Shown here piece after piece: positions 51,369 to 59,170 of a stretch of DNA of 59,170 nt. The DNA lies in contig CAJUBE010000029.1 in assembly GCA_910584725.1 (NCBI GenBank), positions 1 to 59,170 on the forward strand, written 5' to 3'. This DNA is from an uncultured Lachnospiraceae bacterium. Its GTDB lineage: Bacteria > Bacillota > Clostridia > Lachnospirales > Lachnospiraceae. The number at the start of each line of letters is the position of its first letter. Within the stretch, counting starts at the first letter, position 1. Position numbers and translations under genes: made by a program. The notes beneath the pieces were generated by a model. It saw only the letters and a list, made by a program, of their open reading frames with translations, had not been told where the DNA came from and ran no database searches.

Positions 51369-52688
51369 TTATTTGCTTTTCTGCAACGCCTCTTCCTGCA
51401 GCCGGTCAAACATCTCCATGCACTCGTCCACCGTGGCGCCGCCCAGCAGTTCCCTCACAATCAGGCAGGTATTCCCCCACTGTTCCACATCCATTCCCGC
51501 ATTGGAGCCAAGCACGTAGACATTCTCCTGAATCCTGTCGTTCAGCGGCTTCAGCGGATCCACACACTCGACTTCCACGTTTTTGGACGGGGAGATCACC
51601 CGGTTTGTTTCCGCGTAAATCTGCAGGGCTTCATCGGAAAGCATGATGTCCAGAACAGCCAGCGCATCTTCCCCATGCGCGGCATTGGTGCCCACGCCGA
51701 AACCTGTCATGGGCATAACCGGCATCTGCCCGCGGCTGCTCGGGAATCCAATGACCTGCATTTCAAAATCTGTCTTTCCATAAGCGGTCTCCGTGTTCGC
51801 CGCACCCCAGTATGCCATAACGATGGGCGTCTTCTGCGCAAGAAAATCCGCTCCCTCTCCCTCGATCGCCTCGCTCACAAGAGCCTTCTCTGCATCCACA
51901 TATCCTTTGTCAATCAGCTCCTGCAAAAACTCAAATCCCGGACGCATATAGTCGCTGTATTTGCTCTCCCCACTGTTTAGCGCCGCGATTTCCGCCTCTG
52001 TGTTTCCGCCGTTGTATAAATCAGCGTAAGCCTGCGCCAGCACAAAGGTTTCCAGCCACCATCTGTTGGCGCCCACCGGCGTCTCCACGCCATTCTCCTT
52101 AAACACTCTGCAGCACTCTAAAAAATCTTCCGGCGTCTCCGGCAAAGTGAGCTGATACTTGTCAAACATATCCTTATTGATAAACAGACCGTAAGCCACT
52201 ACTTCCTGCGGAATCCCCACCAGCTTTCCGTCTACCATATTCGCCGCTTTCACCACGTCCCGCAGATTTTTAGTGCAGTCCAGCCCGGACAGATCCCGCA
52301 GTTTTCCTTCCTCTCCCAGTGCCCGCAGCGTATCCGGATTCAGCAGATAAATATCATCCATATCGCTGCGCGCCCTGTCCAGTGTCACCTCGTCATACGT
52401 CTTATCCTGATAATCCTCCGCTGTGTACGTCACATAGCCCACACTTACACCCAGCTTTTCCTCCGCCAGCAAAATTGTCTTATCTGCCGCGCTTCTTGCC
52501 ACATTTTCCACATTGGCTTCCGTCTTTTCCATAGGACTGAACAGACTTACTTCCCGGTTCGTCTCATCCTCTACAACAATCAAATTATTATCGGAACCGC
52601 TTTTCCCACCACACGCCGCTATAGAAAAAGCTGTTATTCCGGCAAGGCACAATATCCCCCATTTGCTGAAACCGCTCTTTCTGCTCAT
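51369..52688 (-). CDS. Extracellular solute-binding lipoprotein without its own permeases
   Basis: 439 residues. Lipobox SIAACGGKS (Cys about 26). Family 1 binding fold: GVSVGYVTYTAEDYQDKTYDEV, DIYLLNPDTLRALGEEGKL, VAYGLFINKDMFDKYQL, TPIVMAYWGAAN. GGAGG is 11 nt before the ATG. It lies between a hybrid kinase and the YesM/YesN pair with no permease attached, so it may present ligand to a kinase sensor domain, or share the importer downstream. Confidence 0.9.
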   Translation of the reverse strand: MSRKSGFSKWGILCLAGITAFSIAACGGKSGSDNNLIVVEDETNREVSLFSPMEKTEANVENVARSAADKTILLAEEKLGVSVGYVTYTAEDYQDKTYDEVTLDRARSDMDDIYLLNPDTLRALGEEGKLRDLSGLDCTKNLRDVVKAANMVDGKLVGIPQEVVAYGLFINKDMFDKYQLTLPETPEDFLECCRVFKENGVETPVGANRWWLETFVLAQAYADLYNGGNTEAEIAALNSGESKYSDYMRPGFEFLQELIDKGYVDAEKALVSEAIEGEGADFLAQKTPIVMAYWGAANTETAYGKTDFEMQVIGFPSSRGQMPVMPMTGFGVGTNAAHGEDALAVLDIMLSDEALQIYAETNRVISPSKNVEVECVDPLKPLNDRIQENVYVLGSNAGMDVEQWGNTCLIVRELLGGATVDECMEMFDRLQEEALQKSK

Positions 52689-52788
52689 TTACACTCTGAC
52701 CTCCATTAACCCATAATTCCAATATTGCATTATTCCAGTCCAGGCGCACTGTCGCACATACCACATTATGTGTATATATTTGTCATAA

Positions 52789-55362
52789 TTATTCATCTGT
52801 ATGTCTTGTATACTGCCTAATTACCTGCTTTAACAGTTCTATGTCAATCGGTTTCGCCAGATGGACATCCATCCCCGCATCCAGCGCCTCCTTTTCATCT
52901 TCCGCAAAAGCGTTCGCCGTCATCGCGATAATCGGAATTGTCCGTGCGTCTTCACGCGCCAAAGCGCGGATCGCTCTGGTGGCGTCGTAACCGTTCATAA
53001 CCGGCATCTGCACATCCATCAGAATGGCGTCGAACTCGCCTGCCTCCGCTGCCTCAAACCGCTCCACCGCAAGCTGCCCGTTCTCCACAATCTCGCACCC
53101 TGCATTCTCATAGGCAAGAATCTCCCGCAGTATCTCCGCGTTAATCTCATTATCCTCCGCCGCCAGAAAATGCAGCCCTGCCAGACTTGGTCCGAACTCC
53201 GCCGCAGACTCCCCGCCTGTTTTTGGCTCTGCCTTCATCTCCTGTATCTTTTCTCTGAAAGCCGACGCAAAAAACGGTTTTAGCAGAACGCCGACATTCT
53301 CTGCCTGATTCAAGTCCACGGCTCCCTCTTGGTCGTGGTCCGACAGAACCAGAACAGGAACCGTTTCCCCGATCATCTCCCGGATCTGATTCACCGCCTG
53401 CGCTGCACCCGTCTCCACGATACTTCCGCCAAGCAGCGCCACCTGATAGTCGTCCGCGTTCTTTTCCAGCAGAGGCAAAGCCTCCTCCATACTGTGCGCC
53501 GGATCCACCTCCACGCCCACATCGCCCATGAGCGTCTTTATATTTCCGCAAGTCTCCTCATCCGTATCCATAACGAGCATCCGCGAAATACCCATCTGCG
53601 CCCAGAACTGCCTGTCTGCCTGTCCCTCCGGGATGCGGAACTCCAGTTCAACCCTGAACATGCTGCCCTGATCCACCTCGCTGAAAACGTCAATTGTGCC
53701 GCCCATCAGCTCTATGATATTCTTGGTAATCGCCATGCCAAGGCCTGTGCCCTGCACCTTATTGGTGGTGCTGTTTTCCGCCCGCGTAAAGGCATCAAAT
53801 ATCGTTTCCAGATACGCCTTCGTCATGCCGTATCCGTTGTCCTGCACCTCGATCCTGATATGCTCAAACTGACTGGAACGCTGTTTCAGACCGATAATCC
53901 GAAACCAGATGCTGCCGCCTTCCGGCGTATATTTGACAGCGTTGGATAAGAGATTGATCAAAATCTGGTTAATACGCGTCTCGTCGCCCAGCAGAAACTC
54001 GTGTTTGATTCCCGTCACTTCCACTGAAAACTTCTGCGACCTCGCCTCCGCCATCGGACGGATGATCGCATCCACGGAGGACACCAGATCATTCAACGTA
54101 AATTCTTCCACATTCAGGACAACCTTGCCGCTCTCTATCTTAGACACATCCAGAATATCGTTGATCAGACTGAGCAGATGCTGCCCGGACGCCATAATCT
54201 TCTTCGTATATTCCCGCACCTTTTCCGGGTTTTCCGCATCTCTGGCAAGCAGCGTCGTAAATCCCAGTACCGCGTTCATCGGCGTGCGGATATCGTGGGA
54301 CATATTGGAGAGAAACATGGTCTTTGAATTGCTTGCAATCTGCGCCGCCTGCAATGCCTCCGCCAGCCTGCGGTTGCTGATCTCTCTCTCCTCCTCCCGC
54401 TCCCTGCGAAGTCTGATCTTCTGCCTCTGATTCAGATAATACAAGATGCAGCACAGGATAAAAGCGGTCAGCATGACAAAAACCACTATAAAAATATTCT
54501 GGTTGACCGTCCTGCCTTCCTGCTGTATCGCCTCGATCGGCACATAGCCGATCAGGTAAATCGTGCCGCCGTTTACCGACCACATGTAATTCAACGCATC
54601 TCTATTTCTGATATCATGGTAGAACATGATGTTCTTATTGTGTTTCAGGCAGTCCTCCACCTCTTCCCGAAGCCCTTCCTCCTGAATATCGTTGGCACGG
54701 TAAAAATCCGTCAGGTTCAGGTGTCCCGCGCTCCGTTCCCCCATGCCCTTAGGTTTTAAAACAAACCGCTCCGTCTCCGCATCCATGATATAGAGCATTG
54801 CCTGCTGATTGTAAAACCCCTCCGGCAGCGACTTGTCAAAGGTGTCATAAATATATTCCACATAGAGCGTGGCAATTTCCTGCTCATCCTTTATGACCGG
54901 ACATTTGATACAGTAAGCCCACGTCCCCATATAGTTTAAGTAAGACTGGGACACCGGCAGTCCGTCGATCATTCCCCCTGCGGAAAAGTCCATTTCCTCC
55001 TCCGTGAATGCCTCTCCCGTGCTGCACACGCCCACCGTTTCACCCGACCGTATCCAGCCGAGTTTTACCATGGTTTCACTCTTTTTAAAGTTGCACACAT
55101 ACTCTTCCGGTCTCTCCATATCGGCAAAGCCCTGTGCCATCAGCCTCTGATACTCCGCCTCTTTATTGAGAATCGCTTCAATTGTACATTCGATCAGATC
55201 AAGGCTCTCATTCAGATTTTGTGTCGCTGACGCCGCCATCTCTGTCATAATTTTACGAGAAACGGAAAAAACGATGACGCCCAGAATAAGAAAGACCAAA
55301 ACGATAGAAACAAGCAATGAAATTCCTCTATCTCTCTTACTTTCATTACGTTTCCTGCTCAT
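52789..55362 (-). CDS. Hybrid sensor histidine kinase with two receiver domains
   Basis: 857 residues from the ATG at 55362 (GGGGA upstream); the frame opens at 55443 but a promoter lies inside that extension. Layout: helix, extracellular Cache-like sensor, helix (about 290-313), coiled coil, SNMSHDIRTPMNAVLGF H-box, HATPase (NLLSNAVKYTPEGG, GTGLGMAI), receiver 1, receiver 2. Receiver 2 is intact (AAEDNEIN, DAILMDVQMPVMNG, MTANAF, KPID). Receiver 1 reads VALLGGSIVETG where the phosphoacceptor Asp is expected, so it is degenerate. No HPt domain or output regulator is adjacent. Confidence 0.92.
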   Translation of the reverse strand: MSRKRNESKRDRGISLLVSIVLVFLILGVIVFSVSRKIMTEMAASATQNLNESLDLIECTIEAILNKEAEYQRLMAQGFADMERPEEYVCNFKKSETMVKLGWIRSGETVGVCSTGEAFTEEEMDFSAGGMIDGLPVSQSYLNYMGTWAYCIKCPVIKDEQEIATLYVEYIYDTFDKSLPEGFYNQQAMLYIMDAETERFVLKPKGMGERSAGHLNLTDFYRANDIQEEGLREEVEDCLKHNKNIMFYHDIRNRDALNYMWSVNGGTIYLIGYVPIEAIQQEGRTVNQNIFIVVFVMLTAFILCCILYYLNQRQKIRLRREREEEREISNRRLAEALQAAQIASNSKTMFLSNMSHDIRTPMNAVLGFTTLLARDAENPEKVREYTKKIMASGQHLLSLINDILDVSKIESGKVVLNVEEFTLNDLVSSVDAIIRPMAEARSQKFSVEVTGIKHEFLLGDETRINQILINLLSNAVKYTPEGGSIWFRIIGLKQRSSQFEHIRIEVQDNGYGMTKAYLETIFDAFTRAENSTTNKVQGTGLGMAITKNIIELMGGTIDVFSEVDQGSMFRVELEFRIPEGQADRQFWAQMGISRMLVMDTDEETCGNIKTLMGDVGVEVDPAHSMEEALPLLEKNADDYQVALLGGSIVETGAAQAVNQIREMIGETVPVLVLSDHDQEGAVDLNQAENVGVLLKPFFASAFREKIQEMKAEPKTGGESAAEFGPSLAGLHFLAAEDNEINAEILREILAYENAGCEIVENGQLAVERFEAAEAGEFDAILMDVQMPVMNGYDATRAIRALAREDARTIPIIAMTANAFAEDEKEALDAGMDVHLAKPIDIELLKQVIRQYTRHTDE

Positions 55363-55422
55363 TTTGGTCCCCATTCCGCTTTTAGAACTAATTACTTCCG
55401 TACTTATCATTTCTTTACTCTT

Positions 55423-55451
55423 ATTATATTCCAGTTGTGACATAAAGTCAG
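55423..55451 (-). promoter_or_regulatory. Promoter of the hybrid kinase gene
   Basis: CTGACT (55446-55451), 17-nt spacer, TATAAT (55423-55428). The most upstream ATG (55441-55443) falls between -35 and -10, so that start cannot be used on this transcript. Confidence 0.65.
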
Positions 55452-55458
55452 TATAAAA

Positions 55459-56613
55459 TTACTTTTCCTGCCCAAACAGCGCCGCCGTCTTCTCCATTCG
55501 CTCCGCGATCTTCACCCCAAACGGACAACGGCTCTCGCAAGCCTTACAGCCGATGCAAGCGTCCGCGCCATGCTCCAGTGACAGATAATGCTCCCTCACG
55601 GTGGACGGCACTTTCTCCTGCATAACGGCCAGATCATAATATTTGTTTACCATCGCAATATCAATTTCCTTGGGACAAGGCTTACAGTGCCCACAGTATG
55701 TACATTCTCCCTTACCGAAAGTATTGCGGGGTGCCTTTGCCAAAACCGCGGCATAGTTCTTTCCCTCCTCAGAGACCGTCTCGTAAGCCACAGCCTGCTC
55801 CACATGCTCCGGTGTATCATATCCCGCCAGGACTGACGCAACCGCCGGACGGGTCAGACAGTAATGAATACACTGTACGGGCGTCAGCGCGACACCAAAA
55901 GGCGAACGCGCCGCATCAAACAGCCTGCCTCCGGCATAGGGCTTCATAACGGTAATGCCCACATCGTTCTGCTCGCACAGCTTATAAACCTCCGCCCTTG
56001 CCGGGTCAATGCCTCCAAATCCGTCCGCATACTCCTCAGCAAAATAATCGTCAATATTATCCGTGGGCGGCAGCAGATCAAACGCGGGATTGACGCTGAA
56101 AAGAATCATCTCAATTAACCCGCTCTGTGCAGCCTTCTTTGCCATAAGAGGGTTGTGCGTGCTCATACCGATATGACGTATCGTTCCCTTCTCCTTCAAT
56201 TCCTTCACATATTCGATAAAAGGCCCGTTCATCGCATTGTCCCAGTCAGCCTCCTGATCGACAAAATGAATCATACCCAGATCAATATAATCTGTCTGTA
56301 AACGTGTCAGCAGATCCTCAAACGCTTCCCTGCATTTCTCCAAGTCGCGGGTTCTCTCATACTGGCCGTTCTGCCAGGTGGAGCCGATATGTCCTTGAAT
56401 ATACCAACGCTCCCGCCTGCCCGCCAGCGCCTGCCCGATCTTCGTGCGGACATTCGGCTCGGACATCCAGCAGTCCAAAATATTGATCCCCAGCTCATCC
56501 GCCCGGTCAATCATCGCCTTGCATTCTTCGTAATTGTGCCGTTCCAGCCACTCGCCCCCAAAACCCACCTCACTGACCATCAATTCCGTTTTCCCTAGTC
56601 TGCGATACTGCAT
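55459..56613 (-). CDS. Aldo/keto reductase with C-terminal [4Fe-4S] domain
   Basis: 384 residues. AKR barrel (about 1-280) beginning MQYRRLGKTELMVSEVGFGGE, then a ferredoxin-like domain with CTYCGHCKPCP and CIGCKACESRCP. The usual AKR catalytic residues are not all there: after GINILD the Tyr position reads CWMSEP, and the Lys strand reads YIQGHIG. It may be a redox protein with altered chemistry. Transcribed from its own promoter and followed by the hybrid kinase gene. Confidence 0.9.
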   Translation of the reverse strand: MQYRRLGKTELMVSEVGFGGEWLERHNYEECKAMIDRADELGINILDCWMSEPNVRTKIGQALAGRRERWYIQGHIGSTWQNGQYERTRDLEKCREAFEDLLTRLQTDYIDLGMIHFVDQEADWDNAMNGPFIEYVKELKEKGTIRHIGMSTHNPLMAKKAAQSGLIEMILFSVNPAFDLLPPTDNIDDYFAEEYADGFGGIDPARAEVYKLCEQNDVGITVMKPYAGGRLFDAARSPFGVALTPVQCIHYCLTRPAVASVLAGYDTPEHVEQAVAYETVSEEGKNYAAVLAKAPRNTFGKGECTYCGHCKPCPKEIDIAMVNKYYDLAVMQEKVPSTVREHYLSLEHGADACIGCKACESRCPFGVKIAERMEKTAALFGQEK

Positions 56614-56685
56614 GGTTTCCCTCCTTTGGTTTGTTCCTTTTTCTCTACTTACCTAATTTGCGGGATTTCTTTCTTTGATTCTTTC

Positions 56686-56714
56686 ATTGTAAGGCAATGA
56701 TATACGAAAGTCAA
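56686..56714 (-). promoter_or_regulatory. Promoter of the aldo/keto reductase gene
   Basis: TTGACT (56709-56714), 17-nt spacer, TACAAT (56686-56691) on the minus strand, about 70 nt before the ATG. Confidence 0.75.
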
Positions 56715-56779
56715 CGCGGGAATGTGTATTGAAATACAAGAAAAGATACGTTATCATAAAATCAGTGATTAGGAATGGG

Positions 56780-58693
56780 ATGCTGAAGATGAATGACACA
56801 ACACACACGGAGAGACTAAAAAAAGAACACAAAATATGCGTTTATCTGTTTGCGGCAGCTCTGCTGATAACAGCAATCACATTCCTTCCGTATCTGGCGG
56901 ATTATTATGTCCTGCAGCCGGACAGCACCATTCTTGCCTACTACGCCGACAATTCAGTTGACAGATACTACCGCTTTGAAACGATTGTAATCGGTCTGGG
57001 TATCATGACGCTGTTATTTTTTAGCCGACGGCTTTGGGTTGCTCTTACCATACCGTCGCTGCTGCTCATGTTTTTAGCCTATGCAGACAACATTAAATAT
57101 GCCGCCCTGAATGAGCTTCTGCGTTTTAATGACCTGATGGTTACGGAAGCGGCAGGAATCGCGCTGCGATATCTCAACCTGAAATTCACTTCTTTGCAGC
57201 TTAAAGTATTGGCATATGTATTTCTTTTATGTGCCGGTGGATTTGCCGCTGACCGGCTTTGCCGGAAATATCCTCTTTTTTCACAAAATGAACCCTCCCT
57301 GCTCAAGCGTCGGCATACATTAAGTCTTTTCCTTGGCTGCCTCTGTCTGGCAGGGCTGCTTGGTTATGGCGGTTACTTTATCGGAAATGCATACAGCATG
57401 ACATCCATTGATACCATAGATGTAAAAGGAAAAGAAAGTGAACAGTACATCGTTTATAATTTTATTAAAAACGACAAACTGACCAATATTAACATGAACA
57501 ACGTGCAGGACAGCTACCGCTTTTTCACGGACTGCCGTCCGGCGAACGACGGGACAGAATCTGCCGCCCGTCCGAGTGTAATCGTCATAATGAACGAATC
57601 GTGGTGGAACACGGATAATATTACAGGCAGCAACGTTACTTTTTCATCCGATCCGATGGAAATTTACCGGAAGCTTGAAAAAAGCTGTTCCTCCGGCTGC
57701 CTTACGACCAATCTGTTCTGCGGCGGCACAATCGGCTCCGAAACGGAATTCCTGACCGGGTTGAATACAAAATACTTTACATCCTATACCGGAATCGCTT
57801 CGGCGCTCGAAAAACGCAAGGTGCCATCCATTGTGGATTATTTCCATGCGCTGGATTATGATACCGTGGCAATCCATCCCTATGATGGAGACTTTTATGG
57901 CAGAAGTATAATGTACCCGGCTATGGGTTTTGATAAGATTGTGTTTGAGGATGATATGGATTATACCGATATTTATTCGTGCTATATTTCCGATGAAAGC
58001 CTTGCCCGACAGATTATTAAGGAATACGAGGAGAGTCCTGCCAAGCGGAAATTTATATATGCCGTTTCCATAGGAAATCATATACAGGGTCTGGACCGTA
58101 AGCATGACTCCCTAAAGCCTTATCCCTATCCGATTTCCGTGAATCTGAAAGGCACGCTGGACGAAGAAGCTTATATGGATTTGGTAAGTTATATCAACGG
58201 GATTTATCTCGCTAATCAAGCCTTTGAAGAGCTGACGGATTATTTTGCGCAGACAGACGAACCTGTCGTGCTTGCCATGTATGGGGATCATATGCCCGGG
58301 TTTTCCAAAGAGGCATTAGAGTTAATGGGATTGGGCGGTAGCGATTCCGAAACACAGAGACGACACTATTCCGTGCCCGTGCTGATATGGAGCAATTTCA
58401 AAGCGGACCAGATGGCGTTGGACGGCGAAAACATCAATTATTTGCCGCAGATGCTGCTTGCATACGCAGGGCTCCCGGATTCGGATATGTCTCTTATTCT
58501 GAAACGTCAGCGTGAGGTTCTAAAAACAAATACACGTATCCTGGTGGCAGATAATCAAGGCAGCGTACTCCATGCATATAATAACAGTCAAAGTGAAGCG
58601 GTACGGCATTTCATGGTGGTGGACTATGATATTTTATTTGGATCCAGCCCGGAGCGTGAGCGGGTATGGCTGCCTTATGCTGTGGAAGACTAA
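56780..58693 (+). CDS. LTA synthase-family sulfatase (phosphoglycerol transferase-like)
   Basis: 637 residues from the ATG at 56780 with AGGA 5 nt upstream; a TTG at 56729 opens the frame and 56789 is also possible. Five N-terminal helices, then an extracellular sulfatase domain: VIVIMNESWWN (metal Glu), LFCGGTIGSETEFLTGL (catalytic Thr), YGDHMPG (metal Asp-His). This is the LtaS layout, which moves glycerol phosphate from lipid to glycan or teichoic acid. Codon use looks slightly more AT-rich than in the polysaccharide locus. A single-gene unit. Confidence 0.92.
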   Translation: MLKMNDTTHTERLKKEHKICVYLFAAALLITAITFLPYLADYYVLQPDSTILAYYADNSVDRYYRFETIVIGLGIMTLLFFSRRLWVALTIPSLLLMFLAYADNIKYAALNELLRFNDLMVTEAAGIALRYLNLKFTSLQLKVLAYVFLLCAGGFAADRLCRKYPLFSQNEPSLLKRRHTLSLFLGCLCLAGLLGYGGYFIGNAYSMTSIDTIDVKGKESEQYIVYNFIKNDKLTNINMNNVQDSYRFFTDCRPANDGTESAARPSVIVIMNESWWNTDNITGSNVTFSSDPMEIYRKLEKSCSSGCLTTNLFCGGTIGSETEFLTGLNTKYFTSYTGIASALEKRKVPSIVDYFHALDYDTVAIHPYDGDFYGRSIMYPAMGFDKIVFEDDMDYTDIYSCYISDESLARQIIKEYEESPAKRKFIYAVSIGNHIQGLDRKHDSLKPYPYPISVNLKGTLDEEAYMDLVSYINGIYLANQAFEELTDYFAQTDEPVVLAMYGDHMPGFSKEALELMGLGGSDSETQRRHYSVPVLIWSNFKADQMALDGENINYLPQMLLAYAGLPDSDMSLILKRQREVLKTNTRILVADNQGSVLHAYNNSQSEAVRHFMVVDYDILFGSSPERERVWLPYAVED

Positions 58694-58765
58694 AATAGCA
58701 GCAGGTGGCGGAACAGCCTCTATTTGCCGTAGCGCGAGGTGCTGTATATTTATTCTCATCTAAAG

Positions 58766-58808
58766 CAAAAAAAGACCTGTAAACACAGACGTTTACAGGC
58801 TTTCCTTT
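58766..58808. terminator. Bidirectional terminator between LtaS-like gene and rRNA/tRNA unit
   Basis: CCTGTAAAC (58776-58784) pairs with GTTTACAGG (58791-58799). Plus strand: CTTTCCTTT follows. Minus strand: TCTTTTTTT follows, a stronger tract, ending the 23S-tRNA-Asn transcript. Confidence 0.88.
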
Positions 58809-58809
58809 A

Positions 58810-58881
58810 CTCCCCGAGTAGGGCTCGAACCTACAACCCCGCGGTTAACAGCCGCGTGCTCTACCATTGAGCTATCGAGGA
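58810..58881 (-). tRNA. tRNA-Asn (anticodon GTT)
   Basis: Cloverleaf on the minus strand: acceptor TCCTCGA with TCGGGGA, D-arm AGCTCAATGGTAGAGC, anticodon loop CTGTTAA with GTT, T-arm TAGGTTCGAGCCCTA. Downstream of the 23S gene in the same direction. Confidence 0.96.
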
Positions 58882-58884
58882 AAA

Positions 58885-58935
58885 CGATAAATCTGCTCCG
58901 CAGATTAATCGTCAGAGAATTACTCCGTAATTCTC
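58885..58935 (-). other. Two spacer hairpins before tRNA-Asn
   Basis: CGATAAATCTGC/GCAGATTAATCG (58885-58911, one mismatch) and GAGAATTAC/GTAATTCTC (58915-58935), both with a GGA loop on the transcribed strand. Probably processing structures in the rRNA-tRNA spacer. The remainder, 58936-59031, shows no gene and no 5S rRNA. Confidence 0.6.
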
Positions 58936-59031
58936 CGCATTGACTTTGCGGAACTTTTGAAGGCAACATACCCTCAAAACCAAATACTGAATCTCCGTTT
59001 CTTTCTATCCATATGCTTTGTCTCTGCCTGC

Positions 59032-59115
59032 GGAGAATGCGTCAGCATTCTCTTAAGCAAAGCTGTAGTTGTTCTTAGGTCCTGTTCTTTAGGACCTTAG
59101 AACTTCTCTTTGCTT
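59032..59115 (-). repeat. BOX-like structured repeat relative, copy F, at the 23S 3' end
   Basis: GAGAATGC (59033-59040), GTCA, GCATTCTC (59045-59052) is a shortened module 2. The outer stem is AAGCAAAG (59055-59062) with CTTTGCTT (59108-59115), enclosing GTTCTTAGGTCC with GGACCTTAGAAC (11 of 12 paired). It begins about 2 nt after the predicted 23S 3' end. More diverged than copies A-E. Confidence 0.7.
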
Positions 59116-59116
59116 T

Positions 59117-59170
59117 GGTTAAGCCGTCGACCGATTAGTACATGTCAGCTCCACACATTGCTGCGCTTCC
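59117..59170 (-). rRNA. 23S rRNA, 3' end (partial)
   Basis: The minus strand reads GTGGAGCTGACATGTACTAA then TCGGTCGACGGCTTAACC, the conserved 3' terminus of bacterial 23S rRNA. The gene continues beyond the window. The exact 3' end is placed by similarity. Confidence 0.9.

Overview
The window looks like chromosomal DNA of a spore-former-related Firmicute, most likely a Lachnospiraceae-type Clostridium. Support for this: an intrinsic Spo0A DNA-binding domain protein, a YesM/YesN pair, a GH36 alpha-galactosidase with a raffinose/multiple-sugar type ABC importer lacking its own ATPase, a FeoB-associated Cys-rich protein, an LTA-synthase-type sulfatase, strong AGGAGG ribosome sites and T-rich intrinsic terminators. 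The genus cannot be fixed from sequence reading alone. Almost every gene is on the minus strand, so transcription runs right to left.

Positions 91-30934 are a large surface-polysaccharide locus. It has at least five transcription units. (i) A 33-codon ORF, rfbD, gmd and a LIC_10190-type membrane protein. (ii) fcl. (iii) A single-gene unit for a Spo0A-C-like regulator, with a 0A box touching its own -10 and a strong terminator behind it. (iv) A long assembly operon (24572 to 9346): GT2 enzymes, a WbaP-type phosphoglycosyl transferase, a Wzz-like chain-length protein, an EpsG/Wzy-like polymerase, GT4 enzymes and GT-C-like membrane proteins. (v) A unit starting from a perfect TTGACA-17-TATAAT promoter: mtnA, pseB, pseC, a large membrane protein, a GT2 and an aminotransferase-PseG fusion, ending at a UUCG-loop terminator. 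The genes imply fucose, a reduced 6-deoxyhexose and an L-altrosamine-type amino sugar. No Wzx flippase, BY-kinase, PseH, PseI or PseF is visible.

Positions 30943-42244 hold small regulatory modules: TetR plus an MFS exporter with matching palindromic operators; a YerB-like lipoprotein preceded by a roughly 200-nt self-complementary element; a BlaI/M56 sensor pair; a DtxR-type regulator facing a feoA-feoA-feoB-Cys-rich iron operon with palindromes at its promoter; a Glu-Cys tRNA pair; and a SMI1/KNR4-like single gene.

Positions 42256-56714 form a sugar-uptake and sensing region: alpha-galactosidase, two permeases, binding protein, YesN, YesM, a second binding protein without permeases, a hybrid histidine kinase with one degenerate receiver, and an aldo/keto reductase-ferredoxin protein. 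A plus-strand LTA-synthase-like gene, tRNA-Asn and the 3' end of a 23S rRNA gene close the window.

The most unusual signal is a dispersed, modular, BOX-like intergenic repeat: five protein-gene copies plus a relative at the 23S 3' end. All lie in one orientation, mostly abutting the 3' end of the upstream gene. Stem sequences change between copies with compensatory changes, so structure rather than sequence appears conserved.
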